From Dactylosporangium sp. AC04546 (GTDB lineage: Bacteria; Actinomycetota; Actinomycetes; Mycobacteriales; Micromonosporaceae), in contig NZ_JAHYSG010000139.1 in assembly GCF_022095675.1 (NCBI RefSeq), positions 1 to 29,897 of the forward strand: DNA of 29,897 nt. Reading direction: 5' to 3'. A program made the translations under genes and the position numbers. Position 1 is the stretch's first letter; every line of letters starts with the position of its first letter. The notes under the pieces are model-generated. The model did not search any database, had not been told where the DNA came from, and saw nothing but the letters and a program-made list of their open reading frames with translations. Shown here piece after piece: positions 1-8,297 of this stretch.

Positions 1-825
1 CGGCGGCGGGTGGGCGGGGCGAGCGTCGCCCAGCTCGCGGCCGGGAACGTCGTCACCGAGTCGGCGGTGCGCAGCGCGAGCCGGCGGGTTCGGCTGACGC
101 AGTCCCGGGTGGCGAAGACCACCGTGACGGCCTCGGCCGGGCGGTGGGAGGCGCTGCCGGGTGCGCTCGTGGTCCGGGATCTGCGGGCGCTCGCGGCGGA
201 GCTGGACCGGCTGCCGCCGCGGGTGGTGCGGGCGCGGGTCGAGGCCGAGCTGGTGCGGGTCGTGGCGGTCGCGGAGGTGCGGGAGGTCCGGTACTCGCCG
301 GGGGCGCAGCGGCTCGACGCCGTGTTCGCCGACGCGCAGGGTGTCACGGCGACGATCTCCGCCACCCATCACCCGGCCGCGCCCGGGGCACTCGACGCGA
401 TCGCGGGGACGTTGCGTGACGGGGCGGTGCGGTTCGTCAGCGGGAGCGTCCGGCGGGCCGGGGGCGGGATCGTCGTCGAGCCGCTCGCGTTCGCGGTCGG
501 GAGCACGAGCGCCGTCGTGGTGCCTGATCTGGCCGAAGCGGGCGACGGGCCCGCCGTCGTGGGTGGGGTGGCGGTCGGTGACGCCGTCGACGGGGCGCTG
601 GAGCTGCTCGCCGAGGTGCCGCACCGGGGGCTGACGCACCTGCCGGCGGCGTTCCGGGACCGGCTCGCGTCCGCGGCCGACGACCTCGCGCGGGAGGGAC
701 TGTTACGGGCCGCCGCGGGTGTGCGGGCGTTCCGTGACGGGCTCGGGCCCGACCCCGGTGCGACGGAAATCACTGCCTGGGTGGATGCCTACCTGCGGTT
801 GCTCGTGACCGCCGAACTGCGTTGA
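1..825 (+). CDS. C-terminal part of an unrecognised protein (5' end outside window)
   Basis: The frame is open from base 1 and ends at TGA 823-825, so this is probably the tail of a longer gene. A GTG at position 10 is a possible start but has no ribosome binding site visible in the window. The visible 270 or so residues are rich in Ala, Val and Arg. There is no transmembrane segment, no cysteine motif and no catalytic signature I recognise. The last 90 residues look alpha-helical (for example LPAAFRDRLASAADDLAREG). It contains one TTA leucine codon (703-705), rare at this GC content. It is separated from dnaE by 87 bases, so the two could be transcribed separately. I do not assign a function. 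Confidence 0.6.
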   Translation, partial: RRRVGGASVAQLAAGNVVTESAVRSASRRVRLTQSRVAKTTVTASAGRWEALPGALVVRDLRALAAELDRLPPRVVRARVEAELVRVVAVAEVREVRYSPGAQRLDAVFADAQGVTATISATHHPAAPGALDAIAGTLRDGAVRFVSGSVRRAGGGIVVEPLAFAVGSTSAVVVPDLAEAGDGPAVVGGVAVGDAVDGALELLAEVPHRGLTHLPAAFRDRLASAADDLAREGLLRAAAGVRAFRDGLGPDPGATEITAWVDAYLRLLVTAELR

Positions 826-912
826 GTGACGTGCGTGTCGGGTCCGGCGGGCCGGGCTGACGAGGCGTTAGGGTAGTCCGCCGGAACGGCTCACAACTTC
901 AGGAGGCGCAGC

Positions 913-3900
913 ATGGCTGACTCGTTCGTGCATCTCCACGTGCACACCGAGTACTCCATGCTCGACGGGGCGGCCCGCCTCAAGGAGATGTTCGCCGAGG
1001 CCAACCGGCTCGGCATGCCCGCTGTCGCGATCACCGACCACGGCAACATGCACGGGGCCTACGACTTCTACACCAAGGCCAAGGCGGCCGGGGTGACGCC
1101 GATCCTGGGCGTCGAGGCGTACGTGGCGCCCGAGTCGCGGCTCACCAAGCAGCGCATCCGCTGGGGTCGGCCGGACCAGAAGGACGACGACGTGTCCGGC
1201 TCGGGCGGATACACGCACAAGACCATCTGGGCTCGCAACCGGACCGGCCTGCACAACCTCTTCCGGCTCAACTCGCGGGCGTCGATCGAGGGGCACTTCG
1301 TCAAGTGGCCCCGGATGGACGCGGAGATCATCGCCGAGCACGCCGAAGGCCTGATGGCCACCACCGGCTGCCCGTCGGGCGAGGTGCAGACGCGGCTGCG
1401 GCTCGACCAGTTCGACGAGGCGCTGAAGGCCGCCGCGAAGTACCAGGAGATCTTCGGCAAGGAGAACTACTTCCTCGAGGTCATGGACCACGGGCTCGAC
1501 ATCGAGCGGCGGGTGCGCGAGGGGCTGACCGAGATCAGCAAGCGGCTCAACATCCCGCCGGTGGTGACGAACGACTCGCACTACACACACGAGACCCAGG
1601 CCGAGGCGCACGACGTGCTGCTCTGCGTGCAGACCGCGTCGAACGTGAACGACCCCAACCGGTTCAAGTTCGGCGGGTCGGGCTACTACCTCAAGTCGGC
1701 CGACGAGATGCGTGCCGTGGACTCGTCCGACCTGTGGCAGCGGGGGTGCCGCAACACGCTGCTGGTGGCCGAGAAGGTCGACACGACCGGGATGTTCGAG
1801 TCGCGCAACCTCATGCCGCGCTTCCCGGTGCCGGAGGGCGAGACGGAGGAGTCGTTCTTCCGGGCCGAGGTCTGGCGCGGCATGCAGCGGCGCTTCCCGG
1901 GCGGCTACGACGAGGAGCACCGCCAGCAGGCCGAGTACGAGGCCGACATGATCGTGAAGATGGGCTTCCCGGCCTACTTCCTCGTCGTCTCCGACTTCAT
2001 CCTGTGGGCCAAGAAGGAGGGCATCGCGGTCGGGCCGGGGCGTGGTTCGGCGGCCGGCAGCCTGGTCGCCTACGCGATGGGCATCACCGACCTCGACCCG
2101 CTGCCGCACGGCCTGATCTTCGAGCGGTTCCTCAACCCCGACCGCATCTCGATGCCCGACATCGACATCGACTTCGACGAGCGCCGGCGCGGCGACGTCA
2201 TCCGGTACGTGACCGAGAAGTGGGGCGACGACCGCGTCGCTCAGATCGCCACCTTCGGCACGATCAAGGCCAAGGCCGCCATCAAGGACTCGGCGCGGGT
2301 GCTCGGCTATCCGTTCGCGGTCGGCGACCGGATCACCAAGGCCATGCCGCCGGCGGTGATGGGCAAGGACATCCCGCTGACCGGCATCTTCGACCCGAAC
2401 CATCCGCGCTACTCCGAGGCGGTGGAGTTCCGCCAGCTGTACGACAGCGACCCGGACGTCAAGAAGGTCGTCGACACCGCCAAGGGCCTGGAAGGGCTGA
2501 TCCGGCAGACGGGTGTACACGCCGCGGGCGTGATCATGTCCGCCGAGCCGCTCATCGAGCACGTGCCGCTGATGCGGCGCGACGCCGACGGGGCGATCAT
2601 CACGCAGTTCGACTACCCGACCTGCGAGACGCTCGGCCTGCTGAAGATGGACTTCCTCGGCCTGCGCAACCTCACGATCATCGACGACGCGGTCAAGAAC
2701 ATCGAGCGCAACCACAACCGCAAGGTCGACTTACTGTCGCTGACGCTCGACGACAAGGCGGCCTACGAGCTGCTGGCCCGCGGCGACACGCTCGGCGTGT
2801 TCCAGCTCGACGGCGGCCCGATGCGGGCCCTGCTGCGGCTGATGAAGCCGGACAACTTCGAGGACATCTCCGCGGTGCTGGCGCTGTACCGGCCCGGTCC
2901 GATGGGCGCGAACAGCCACACGAACTACGCGCTGCGCAAGAACGGGCAGCAGGAGATGATCCCGATCCACCCGGAGCTCGAGGAGCCGCTCAAGGAGATC
3001 CTCGGCCCGACGTACGGGCTCATCGTGTACCAGGAGCAGGTCCAGCGCGCCGCGCAGAAGCTCGCCGGCTACACGCTCGGCCAGGCCGACCTGCTGCGCC
3101 GGGCGATGGGCAAGAAGAAGAAGGAGGTCCTGGAGAAGGAGTTCGTGCCGTTCCGCGACGGCATGCGGGGCAACGGCTACTCCGACGAGGCGATCCAGAA
3201 GCTCTGGGACGTGCTCGTGCCGTTCGCCGACTACGCCTTCAACAAGGCCCACACCGCCGGCTACGGCCTGGTGTCGTACTGGACCGCCTGGCTCAAGGCC
3301 AACTACCCGGCCGAGTACATGGCGGGCCTGCTGACCAGCGTCGGAGACGACAAGGACAAGATGGCGCTGTACCTCAGCGAGTGCCGCCGCATGGGCATCG
3401 AGGTGCTGCCGCCCGACGTCAACGAGTCCGCCGGCCCGTTCACCCCGGTCGGCAACAACATCCGCTTCGGCCTCGCCGCCGTGCGCAACGTTGGCCACAA
3501 CGTCGTCGACGCGATCGTGCGGTGCCGCCGGGCCGCGCCGTACAAGGACTTCCACGACTTCCTCAGCAAGGTCGACGCGGTCGCCTGCAACAAGAAGACC
3601 ATTGAATCCCTGATCAAGGCGGGCGCGTTCGACTCGATGGACCACCCGCGCCGCGGCCTGCTGGCGATCCACGCCGACGCCATCGACGCCTACGCCGACA
3701 TCAAGAAGAACGAGGCCATCGGGCAGTTCGACCTGTTCGGCGACGCGTTCGGCGCGGCCGACGACGGCGGCGGCGCGGGCGCGGTGATGACCCAGCCGAT
3801 CCCGCAGATCGAGTGGGACAAGCGCGAGCTGCTCACCTTCGAGCGGGAGATGCTCGGCCTGTACGTGTCCGACCACCCGCTGTTCGGCCTGGAGTCGGTG

Positions 3901-4449
3901 CTGTCGAAGGCCGCCGACACGGCGATCAGCAGCCTCTCCGAGGAGGGCGCCGTGCCGGACGGCGCGGTGATCACCCTGGCCGGCATGCTCACCGGCGTCC
4001 AGCGGCGGATCACCAAGCAGGGCAAGCCGTGGGCGTCGGCGACGCTGGAGGACCTGGGCGGCGCCGTCGAGGCGCTCTTCTTCCCCAACACGTATGAGCT
4101 GGTCGGGCAGTACATCGCCGAGGACGCGATCGTCGTGGTGAAGGGCCGGGTGGACCGGCGCGACGAGACGCCCCGGCTGATGGCGATGGACCTGTCGATC
4201 CCCGACGTGAGCACGGCCGAGGAGAACCGGCCGGTCGTGCTGTCGCTGCCGGCCAACCGGTGCACCCCGCCGCTCGTCGACCGGCTCAAGGAGATCCTGG
4301 TCAACCACCCCGGCAAGGCCGAGGTCCACGTGAAGCTGCTCAACGGCTCGCGGGCCACCCTGCTGCGCCTCGGCCCCTACCGGGTCGACAACACGACCGC
4401 GCTCAAGGGCGACCTGAAGGCGCTGCTCGGGCCCAACAGCTTCTCGTAG
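913..4449 (+). CDS. dnaE: DNA polymerase III alpha subunit (DnaE1 type)
   Basis: This is the catalytic subunit of the replicative C-family DNA polymerase, 1178 residues, normal for DnaE1. The start is fixed by AGGAGG at 901-906, six bases before ATG. An N-terminal PHP domain begins with the His-rich strand [13 protein letters not shown] (H7, H9, H11). The polymerase palm carries [12 protein letters not shown] with the metal-binding aspartates D416 and D418. The third catalytic aspartate should be D580 in [11 protein letters not shown]. The fingers region includes [19 protein letters not shown] helix-hairpin-helix region and an OB-fold follow ([20 protein letters not shown], about residue 1020 onward). 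The C-terminus is short, as in actinobacterial DnaE1. A TTA leucine codon at 2731-2733 (residue 607) is unusual for an essential gene at this GC content. The next gene starts 22 bases downstream and may be co-transcribed. Confidence 0.98.
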   Translation: MADSFVHLHVHTEYSMLDGAARLKEMFAEANRLGMPAVAITDHGNMHGAYDFYTKAKAAGVTPILGVEAYVAPESRLTKQRIRWGRPDQKDDDVSGSGGYTHKTIWARNRTGLHNLFRLNSRASIEGHFVKWPRMDAEIIAEHAEGLMATTGCPSGEVQTRLRLDQFDEALKAAAKYQEIFGKENYFLEVMDHGLDIERRVREGLTEISKRLNIPPVVTNDSHYTHETQAEAHDVLLCVQTASNVNDPNRFKFGGSGYYLKSADEMRAVDSSDLWQRGCRNTLLVAEKVDTTGMFESRNLMPRFPVPEGETEESFFRAEVWRGMQRRFPGGYDEEHRQQAEYEADMIVKMGFPAYFLVVSDFILWAKKEGIAVGPGRGSAAGSLVAYAMGITDLDPLPHGLIFERFLNPDRISMPDIDIDFDERRRGDVIRYVTEKWGDDRVAQIATFGTIKAKAAIKDSARVLGYPFAVGDRITKAMPPAVMGKDIPLTGIFDPNHPRYSEAVEFRQLYDSDPDVKKVVDTAKGLEGLIRQTGVHAAGVIMSAEPLIEHVPLMRRDADGAIITQFDYPTCETLGLLKMDFLGLRNLTIIDDAVKNIERNHNRKVDLLSLTLDDKAAYELLARGDTLGVFQLDGGPMRALLRLMKPDNFEDISAVLALYRPGPMGANSHTNYALRKNGQQEMIPIHPELEEPLKEILGPTYGLIVYQEQVQRAAQKLAGYTLGQADLLRRAMGKKKKEVLEKEFVPFRDGMRGNGYSDEAIQKLWDVLVPFADYAFNKAHTAGYGLVSYWTAWLKANYPAEYMAGLLTSVGDDKDKMALYLSECRRMGIEVLPPDVNESAGPFTPVGNNIRFGLAAVRNVGHNVVDAIVRCRRAAPYKDFHDFLSKVDAVACNKKTIESLIKAGAFDSMDHPRRGLLAIHADAIDAYADIKKNEAIGQFDLFGDAFGAADDGGGAGAVMTQPIPQIEWDKRELLTFEREMLGLYVSDHPLFGLESVLSKAADTAISSLSEEGAVPDGAVITLAGMLTGVQRRITKQGKPWASATLEDLGGAVEALFFPNTYELVGQYIAEDAIVVVKGRVDRRDETPRLMAMDLSIPDVSTAEENRPVVLSLPANRCTPPLVDRLKEILVNHPGKAEVHVKLLNGSRATLLRLGPYRVDNTTALKGDLKALLGPNSFS

Positions 4450-4471
4450 CCCGGCACGGTAAGGTCGGCGA

Positions 4472-5845
4472 GTGCACACGCACGCCCTTGCCGACGACCT
4501 GCGCCCGCGCCGGTCGTTGTGGCTGTCCCGGCGTGCCCGCTGGACCGTCGCGATCGTGCTGGCGCTGGCCGTGCTGCTCGCCGTCGGCCTCGTCGTCTAC
4601 CGGCTCAACCAGCAGCCGTACGCGTTCGACCGGCTCACCCGCGTGGCGGCCGTCGGCTACCAGGCCGCCGGACCCGGGGCCACCCGCGCCTACCTCGACG
4701 GCGGCCGCGCCTTCGTCGGCCACCCGACCGGCGGCGGGCACTACGACCTGCGCGCGGTCGACGTCGAGGAGCCCGGCAAGCCCATCTGGGTCAACAGCTC
4801 GCTGACTGAGGTCGACACGTTCCGCGGCGCCCGCGGCTCGGTCGAGGTCACCGGTCGGCCCGACAAGGACGGCCTGCGCACCGTCACCCTGCTCAACGCG
4901 TCCAACGGCGTGCCGTTCGCGACGTTCGAGGTCGCCGAGCGCGACGTGTGGGTGCTGGTCGGCAAGTACTTCCTGCGGTATCGCGACAGCGACCACAAGC
5001 TGTCGATCAGCGACGTCGGCACGGGCAAGGAGATCGCCGCCCTCGACCAGCCGGGCGGCCCGCGCAGCTGGTGGCTGGTCGACAACTGGAGCGGCCAGCA
5101 GGTCCCCACCTCGGTCGACGGCGTGCAGCTCGACGAGCCGTTCACCGTCGACCCGCACATCGTGCGGGCGACCCCCGGCGGCGGCCTGGAGGTCGTCAGC
5201 CTGTCGAGCGGCAAGGCGCTCTCGGCCGCGGCGGGGCTGGCCGGCCCCGACGACCTCGTGTACCCGTACGACGAGCAGGTCTTCGTGGCCAACCGGCAGA
5301 GCGGACAGGTGCGCGCCTACGACCGAAAGGCCCTCGGCAAGCCCCAGTGGAGCTGGTCGCCGCCGACGGTCGGGTCGCTGCCGACGTTGCTGACCGTGTG
5401 CGGCGAGCGGCGGGTGTGCGTGGGGGAGGAGCAGCACGTCACCGCGCTCGACATCCGCACCGGCAAGGTCGACTGGCGCCTCGACGCCGACCACGCCGGT
5501 CACCTGGTGCCGGTCGGCGACCGGGTGATGCTGCGGCACGGCACCGGCGACGGGAAGCGCTCCTCGCTCGTCGACGCGAGCGGCAGGATCGTCACCAGCT
5601 GGCCCGGCACCCAGGCGGCTCGCCTCGACGAGGGCAGCTACCTGCTGTTCCCGCTCGAGGTGCCGGTGTCCGGGCCGTTCCCGTGGACCGGCGTCGAGGC
5701 CGGCAACGGGCGCGCCCGCCAGCTCGGCGACCTCGATGTCCGGCTCGACTCGTGCACCTGGAGCCACAAGTACGTGGCGTGCGCGGCGCCCGGCGAGTTC
5801 GTCTTCTACAAGGTCCGCACGCCCTGGTACTCAGGCCGGCTGTGA
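4472..5845 (+). CDS. membrane-anchored PQQ-like beta-propeller protein
   Basis: Predicted 457-residue protein starting at GTG 4472, 22 bases after dnaE; the upstream TAAGGTCGG is only a weak ribosome binding site. After about 22 basic cytoplasmic residues there is one hydrophobic segment (about residues 24-43, VAIVLALAVLLAVGLVVYRL). The rest should lie outside the membrane. The large domain has repeated blade-like strands such as VTALDIRTGKVDWRLD and VFVANRQSGQVRAYDRK. These resemble PQQ-enzyme or WD-like propeller blades in which a value is tied to a variable and followed by a Trp. I see no dehydrogenase catalytic residues, so a structural or binding role is more likely than enzymatic PQQ use. 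Its 3' end overlaps the convergent small membrane gene by 15 bases. Propeller fold: fairly confident. Ligand and function unknown. Confidence 0.8.
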   Translation: MHTHALADDLRPRRSLWLSRRARWTVAIVLALAVLLAVGLVVYRLNQQPYAFDRLTRVAAVGYQAAGPGATRAYLDGGRAFVGHPTGGGHYDLRAVDVEEPGKPIWVNSSLTEVDTFRGARGSVEVTGRPDKDGLRTVTLLNASNGVPFATFEVAERDVWVLVGKYFLRYRDSDHKLSISDVGTGKEIAALDQPGGPRSWWLVDNWSGQQVPTSVDGVQLDEPFTVDPHIVRATPGGGLEVVSLSSGKALSAAAGLAGPDDLVYPYDEQVFVANRQSGQVRAYDRKALGKPQWSWSPPTVGSLPTLLTVCGERRVCVGEEQHVTALDIRTGKVDWRLDADHAGHLVPVGDRVMLRHGTGDGKRSSLVDASGRIVTSWPGTQAARLDEGSYLLFPLEVPVSGPFPWTGVEAGNGRARQLGDLDVRLDSCTWSHKYVACAAPGEFVFYKVRTPWYSGRL

Positions 5846-6091
5846 ACGGGCGCGGGCCAGGCGGAACACCGCCACCCCGCCGATACCGACCCAGACCACG
5901 TTGAGCACGGCCGACGGCCAGGCGCCGTTGACGGCCGAGTTGAGCGCGAGGGCGAAGGCGCCGGAGATGTTCATCGCCTGGAAGGTGACGCCGTCGCCGG
6001 CGACGCGCTTGGCGGAGACGAGGGCGTAGGCGGCGACGAGGGCGGCGGCGCCGGCCCAGCCGATCACGGACACGAGGAGTTGCAGGCTCAC
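5831..6091 (-). CDS. small three-helix membrane protein (CBU_0592-like)
   Basis: An 86-residue protein if started at GTG 6091 (MSLQLLVSVIGWAG). A longer reading from 6148 exists, but its extra N-terminal residues are polar and run across the promoter region shared with the LysR gene, so I prefer the shorter start. It has three hydrophobic helices: about 4-24, 38-55 and 60-79. The pattern GWxGxxxxxxAYxLxS near the start and the N-S-x-x-N-xxxPSxxLNxxW pattern later resemble the small membrane-protein domain annotated as CBU_0592-like, whose function is not known. It is divergent from the LysR regulator at 6166, so it is a candidate regulatory target. No strong ribosome binding site is seen. It ends inside the 3' end of the propeller gene. 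Confidence 0.72.
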   Translation of the reverse strand: MSLQLLVSVIGWAGAAALVAAYALVSAKRVAGDGVTFQAMNISGAFALALNSAVNGAWPSAVLNVVWVGIGGVAVFRLARARSQPA

Positions 6092-6095
6092 CGAA

Positions 6096-6109
6096 GCATG
6101 TTCGCATGC
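6096..6109 (-). promoter_or_regulatory. GCATG-TTCG-CATGC hairpin or operator in the divergent promoter region
   Basis: A perfect 5-bp inverted repeat around TTCG lies just upstream of the GTG start of the small membrane gene and in the divergent region shared with lysR. It could be a small leader hairpin or a protein-binding site. A second perfect pair, GTTGAGC (6111-6117) and GCTCAAC (6159-6165), brackets the likely lysR promoter and touches the lysR ATG. Confidence 0.35.
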
Positions 6110-6165
6110 AGTTGAGCTAACGTGCGAGCGAGGATTTCTACAGTACAACTTAAGCGAGGCTCAAC

Positions 6166-7050
6166 ATGGAGCTTGATCCGCGCCGGCTCCTGGTGCTCGC
6201 GGCCATCGCCCGCCGGGGCACCCTCGCCGGCGCGGCCGCGGCCCTGCATGTGACGCCCTCGGCTATTTCTCAGCAGCTCGCCCAGCTGGAGCACGCGGTC
6301 GGCCGGCCGCTCGTGGACCGCTCGGGCCGGCGGGCCGAGCTGACCGCGGCCGGGCGGGTGCTCGCCGCGCGGGCCGAGGCGATCGAGCAGCAGCTCACGG
6401 AGGCCGAGCGGGAGCTGGCCGCGATGGCCGGGCGGGCCGCGGGCCGGGTGCGGGTCGCCGCGTTCTCGACGGTGATCCAGCACCTGCTCATCCCGGCGAT
6501 GGCCGGCCTGGCCCGGGACCACCCCGACGTGGTCTGCTCGATCAGCGAGCTGGAGGGCGCGGCCGCGCTGCGCGAGCTGCGGCTCGGCGGCCTCGACGTC
6601 ACGATCACCGAGCGGGACGCCGGCCTCGGCCTCGATCAGCGGCGAGGTGTGACGGTGGTACCGCTGGTCGAGGATCCGTACCGGGTGCTGGTCCCGGTCG
6701 GCTGGCCGCCGGTGCACGGCTACGGCGACCTAGCGGACCGGCCGTGGATCGCCGGGCCGCCGTCCTCGACCACGGGCCAGGTGCTGGAGCGGCTGGGCCG
6801 CGAGCGGGGCTTCACGCCCCGCAGGGCCCACACCTGCGTCGACTACCCGGCGGTGTTCGCCCTGGTCGCGGCCGGACACGGGGCGTCGATCGCGCCCGGC
6901 CTGGCCCTGCGGGCCGTCGACCGGTCAAGGGTGCGGGTCACCGACCTGCCCGGGGCCGGGGCCCGCCGCCTCGATGCGCTCGTGACGGCGGGCCGGGCCG
7001 GGCAGCCGGCGGTGGAGGCGCTGCTGGGAGCCCTCCGGTCAATACACTGA
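6166..7050 (+). CDS. LysR-family transcriptional regulator
   Basis: A 294-residue regulator, typical LysR length. The N-terminal winged helix-turn-helix is clear at residues 5-62: LLVLAAIARRGTLAGAAAAL followed by TPSAISQQLAQLEHAVGRPL, then a linker helix to about residue 85. The remaining residues form the periplasmic-binding-like effector domain, starting near GRVRVAAFSTVIQHLLIPAM and including a FALVAAGHGASIAPGLAL segment. LysR proteins act as DNA-bound tetramers that respond to a small ligand. The ligand cannot be told from sequence. The divergent neighbour (5831-6091) is the most likely target besides autoregulation. TACAGT at 6139-6144 is a possible -10 element. The 3' end overlaps the convergent coiled-coil gene by 12 bases. 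Confidence 0.93.
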   Translation: MELDPRRLLVLAAIARRGTLAGAAAALHVTPSAISQQLAQLEHAVGRPLVDRSGRRAELTAAGRVLAARAEAIEQQLTEAERELAAMAGRAAGRVRVAAFSTVIQHLLIPAMAGLARDHPDVVCSISELEGAAALRELRLGGLDVTITERDAGLGLDQRRGVTVVPLVEDPYRVLVPVGWPPVHGYGDLADRPWIAGPPSSTTGQVLERLGRERGFTPRRAHTCVDYPAVFALVAAGHGASIAPGLALRAVDRSRVRVTDLPGAGARRLDALVTAGRAGQPAVEALLGALRSIH

Positions 7051-8064
7051 GAGGTGCACGTGGTTCGTGTGGTCGGAGCTGGGGTCGCCGTTGCCGCTGG
7101 TGTAGGCGCGCCAGCCGGCGGCCGGGGTCCAGATCTGGCGGAACCAGATCACGTACATGACACCGAGCGCGTTGGCGTTGCGCACCAGCCAGGTCGCCAG
7201 CTGGGTGCCGTAGTCCTTCGACGCGCCGGTCGCCACCCCGCCGAAGCCGTTGGTGTCGGCCGCGAAGTCGCACGCCCGGCCCTTCGGGTGTTCGTACGGC
7301 TCGCCCGGCGGCCGCCAGCACGACACGAAGTGCTTGAACCCGGCCTTCTGCACCTGTTGCAGCGCGTGCAGCGTGCGCGGGGTCAGGCAGCCCGTCGTGG
7401 TCGGGTCGTCGGCGGAGCACGACTCGGCCGGCCACGACCCGTCGGCCCGCCGCGGTGCCGGCTCGGCGTTCGTCGACGGCGCGTTGCCGCTGGTGGTCGT
7501 CGCCGTGTCGAGGCCCTTCTGCGCGGCCTTGTTCTGCGCCGCCACGAGGGCCTGCTCGACCTCGGTCTTCTGCTTCGCCATCACCGCGAGCTGCGCCTGT
7601 TGCTTGGCCACCTCGGCATCGATGGTGGCTTTGGTACCGCTGAGCTGCTCCCGCAGCGACGACAGCTGCTTGAGCTGCCCGGCGTTCTGCCGCGCGATGA
7701 CCTCCAGGGTGCTCACCTTGTCGGCGAAGATCCCCGGCGAGGCGCTGTCCAGCAGTGAGGACGCGCTGCGCAGCCCGCCCCCGTTCTGGTACGCGGCGAT
7801 CGTGATGGCCTGCGTCTCGTCGCGCAGCTTGGTGTACCGCGGCTCCAGCTCGGCCTGCTGGGCGGCGAGCCCGGCCTGGCGCTGCTGGGAGGCGGTCAGC
7901 GCGTTCTGCGCGTCGATGTACGCCCGGTTCGCGGTGTCGAGCTTCTGCATGAGCTCGGTGGTGCCGCCTTCGTCCCCGGGCGTCGGTGCGGCCGAGGCGG
8001 CGTTCGGTGTCAACAGGACCGCCAGTGCGCACACGGCAGCGACGATCCACGGAGGTCTGGACAT
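7039..8064 (-). CDS. secreted coiled-coil protein with peptidase-like C-terminal domain (ARB_07466-like)
   Basis: A 341-residue exported protein. ATG 8064 has a strong GGAGGG site at 8071-8076, six bases away. Residues 1-25 form a signal peptide (hydrophobic AAVCALAVLLTPNAASA, cleavage after Ala25). Residues about 36-195 are a long Gln/Ala-rich coiled coil, like the N-terminal regulators of secreted cell-wall hydrolases. A Ser/Thr/Pro-rich linker follows. The C-terminal domain (about 215-341) has CLTPRTLHALQQV, HPKGRACDFAAD and DHTNHVHLSVY. This matches the ARB_07466-type domain, which has a D-Ala-D-Ala peptidase-like fold with conserved His and Asp. A role in peptidoglycan remodelling is inferred. 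The gene sits directly behind a c-di-AMP riboswitch, a common arrangement for actinobacterial cell-wall enzymes. It overlaps the convergent lysR end. Confidence 0.85.
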   Translation of the reverse strand: MSRPPWIVAAVCALAVLLTPNAASAAPTPGDEGGTTELMQKLDTANRAYIDAQNALTASQQRQAGLAAQQAELEPRYTKLRDETQAITIAAYQNGGGLRSASSLLDSASPGIFADKVSTLEVIARQNAGQLKQLSSLREQLSGTKATIDAEVAKQQAQLAVMAKQKTEVEQALVAAQNKAAQKGLDTATTTSGNAPSTNAEPAPRRADGSWPAESCSADDPTTTGCLTPRTLHALQQVQKAGFKHFVSCWRPPGEPYEHPKGRACDFAADTNGFGGVATGASKDYGTQLATWLVRNANALGVMYVIWFRQIWTPAAGWRAYTSGNGDPSSDHTNHVHLSVY

Positions 8065-8079
8065 ACTGTTCCCTCCATC

Positions 8080-8207
8080 GGCCGCCTACCGGGTTAGCTG
8101 ACGGATTCGGAACGGAACAGTCGCCCCTACCGCGCGCAATGCGCGGATTCACCCCAAACAGGACACAATGGGTCCCCGGCTCGCGTGATGCGACTCAGCG
8201 GCAGCTC
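8080..8207 (-). ncRNA. c-di-AMP riboswitch (ydaO-yuaA type)
   Basis: Read on the minus strand, this leader contains the conserved blocks of the ydaO/yuaA riboswitch in order: GCCGGGGACCCA, TTTGGGGTGAATCC, a GCGC hairpin with GGTAGGGGC, then CCGAATCCGTCAGCTAACC and CGGTAGGCGG. The last block ends four bases before the GGAGGG ribosome binding site of the secreted coiled-coil gene. In this class c-di-AMP binding usually turns expression off. Actinobacterial members commonly precede rpf, NlpC/P60 and other cell-wall hydrolase genes. The motif match is by eye; exact borders are approximate. Confidence 0.9.
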
Positions 8208-8230
8208 CACCGGTATGTGGGGCCTCCCGG

Positions 8231-8236
8231 AGCCTA
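8231..8236 (-). promoter_or_regulatory. candidate -10 element (TAGGCT) for the riboswitch transcript
   Basis: TAGGCT fits the actinobacterial TAnnnT -10 pattern and would start transcription near 8224, about 17 bases before the riboswitch. The -35 region is weak. Confidence 0.4.
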
Positions 8237-8297
8237 GTCACCCCGGATCTCACCCATCGCACCACCCGTCCGCATCTGCCCCATGGCCGACCGCCGC

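Noticed and set aside
868..2715. 615-codon open frame opposite dnaE
   Set aside because: Shadow of dnaE: very GC-rich genes leave long open antisense frames. The product is a low-complexity run of V, L, R, D and H with no domain, and dnaE is unmistakable.
1305..3605. 766-codon plus-strand frame inside dnaE
   Set aside because: Out-of-frame shadow rich in Arg, Ala, Gly and Pro; no domain.
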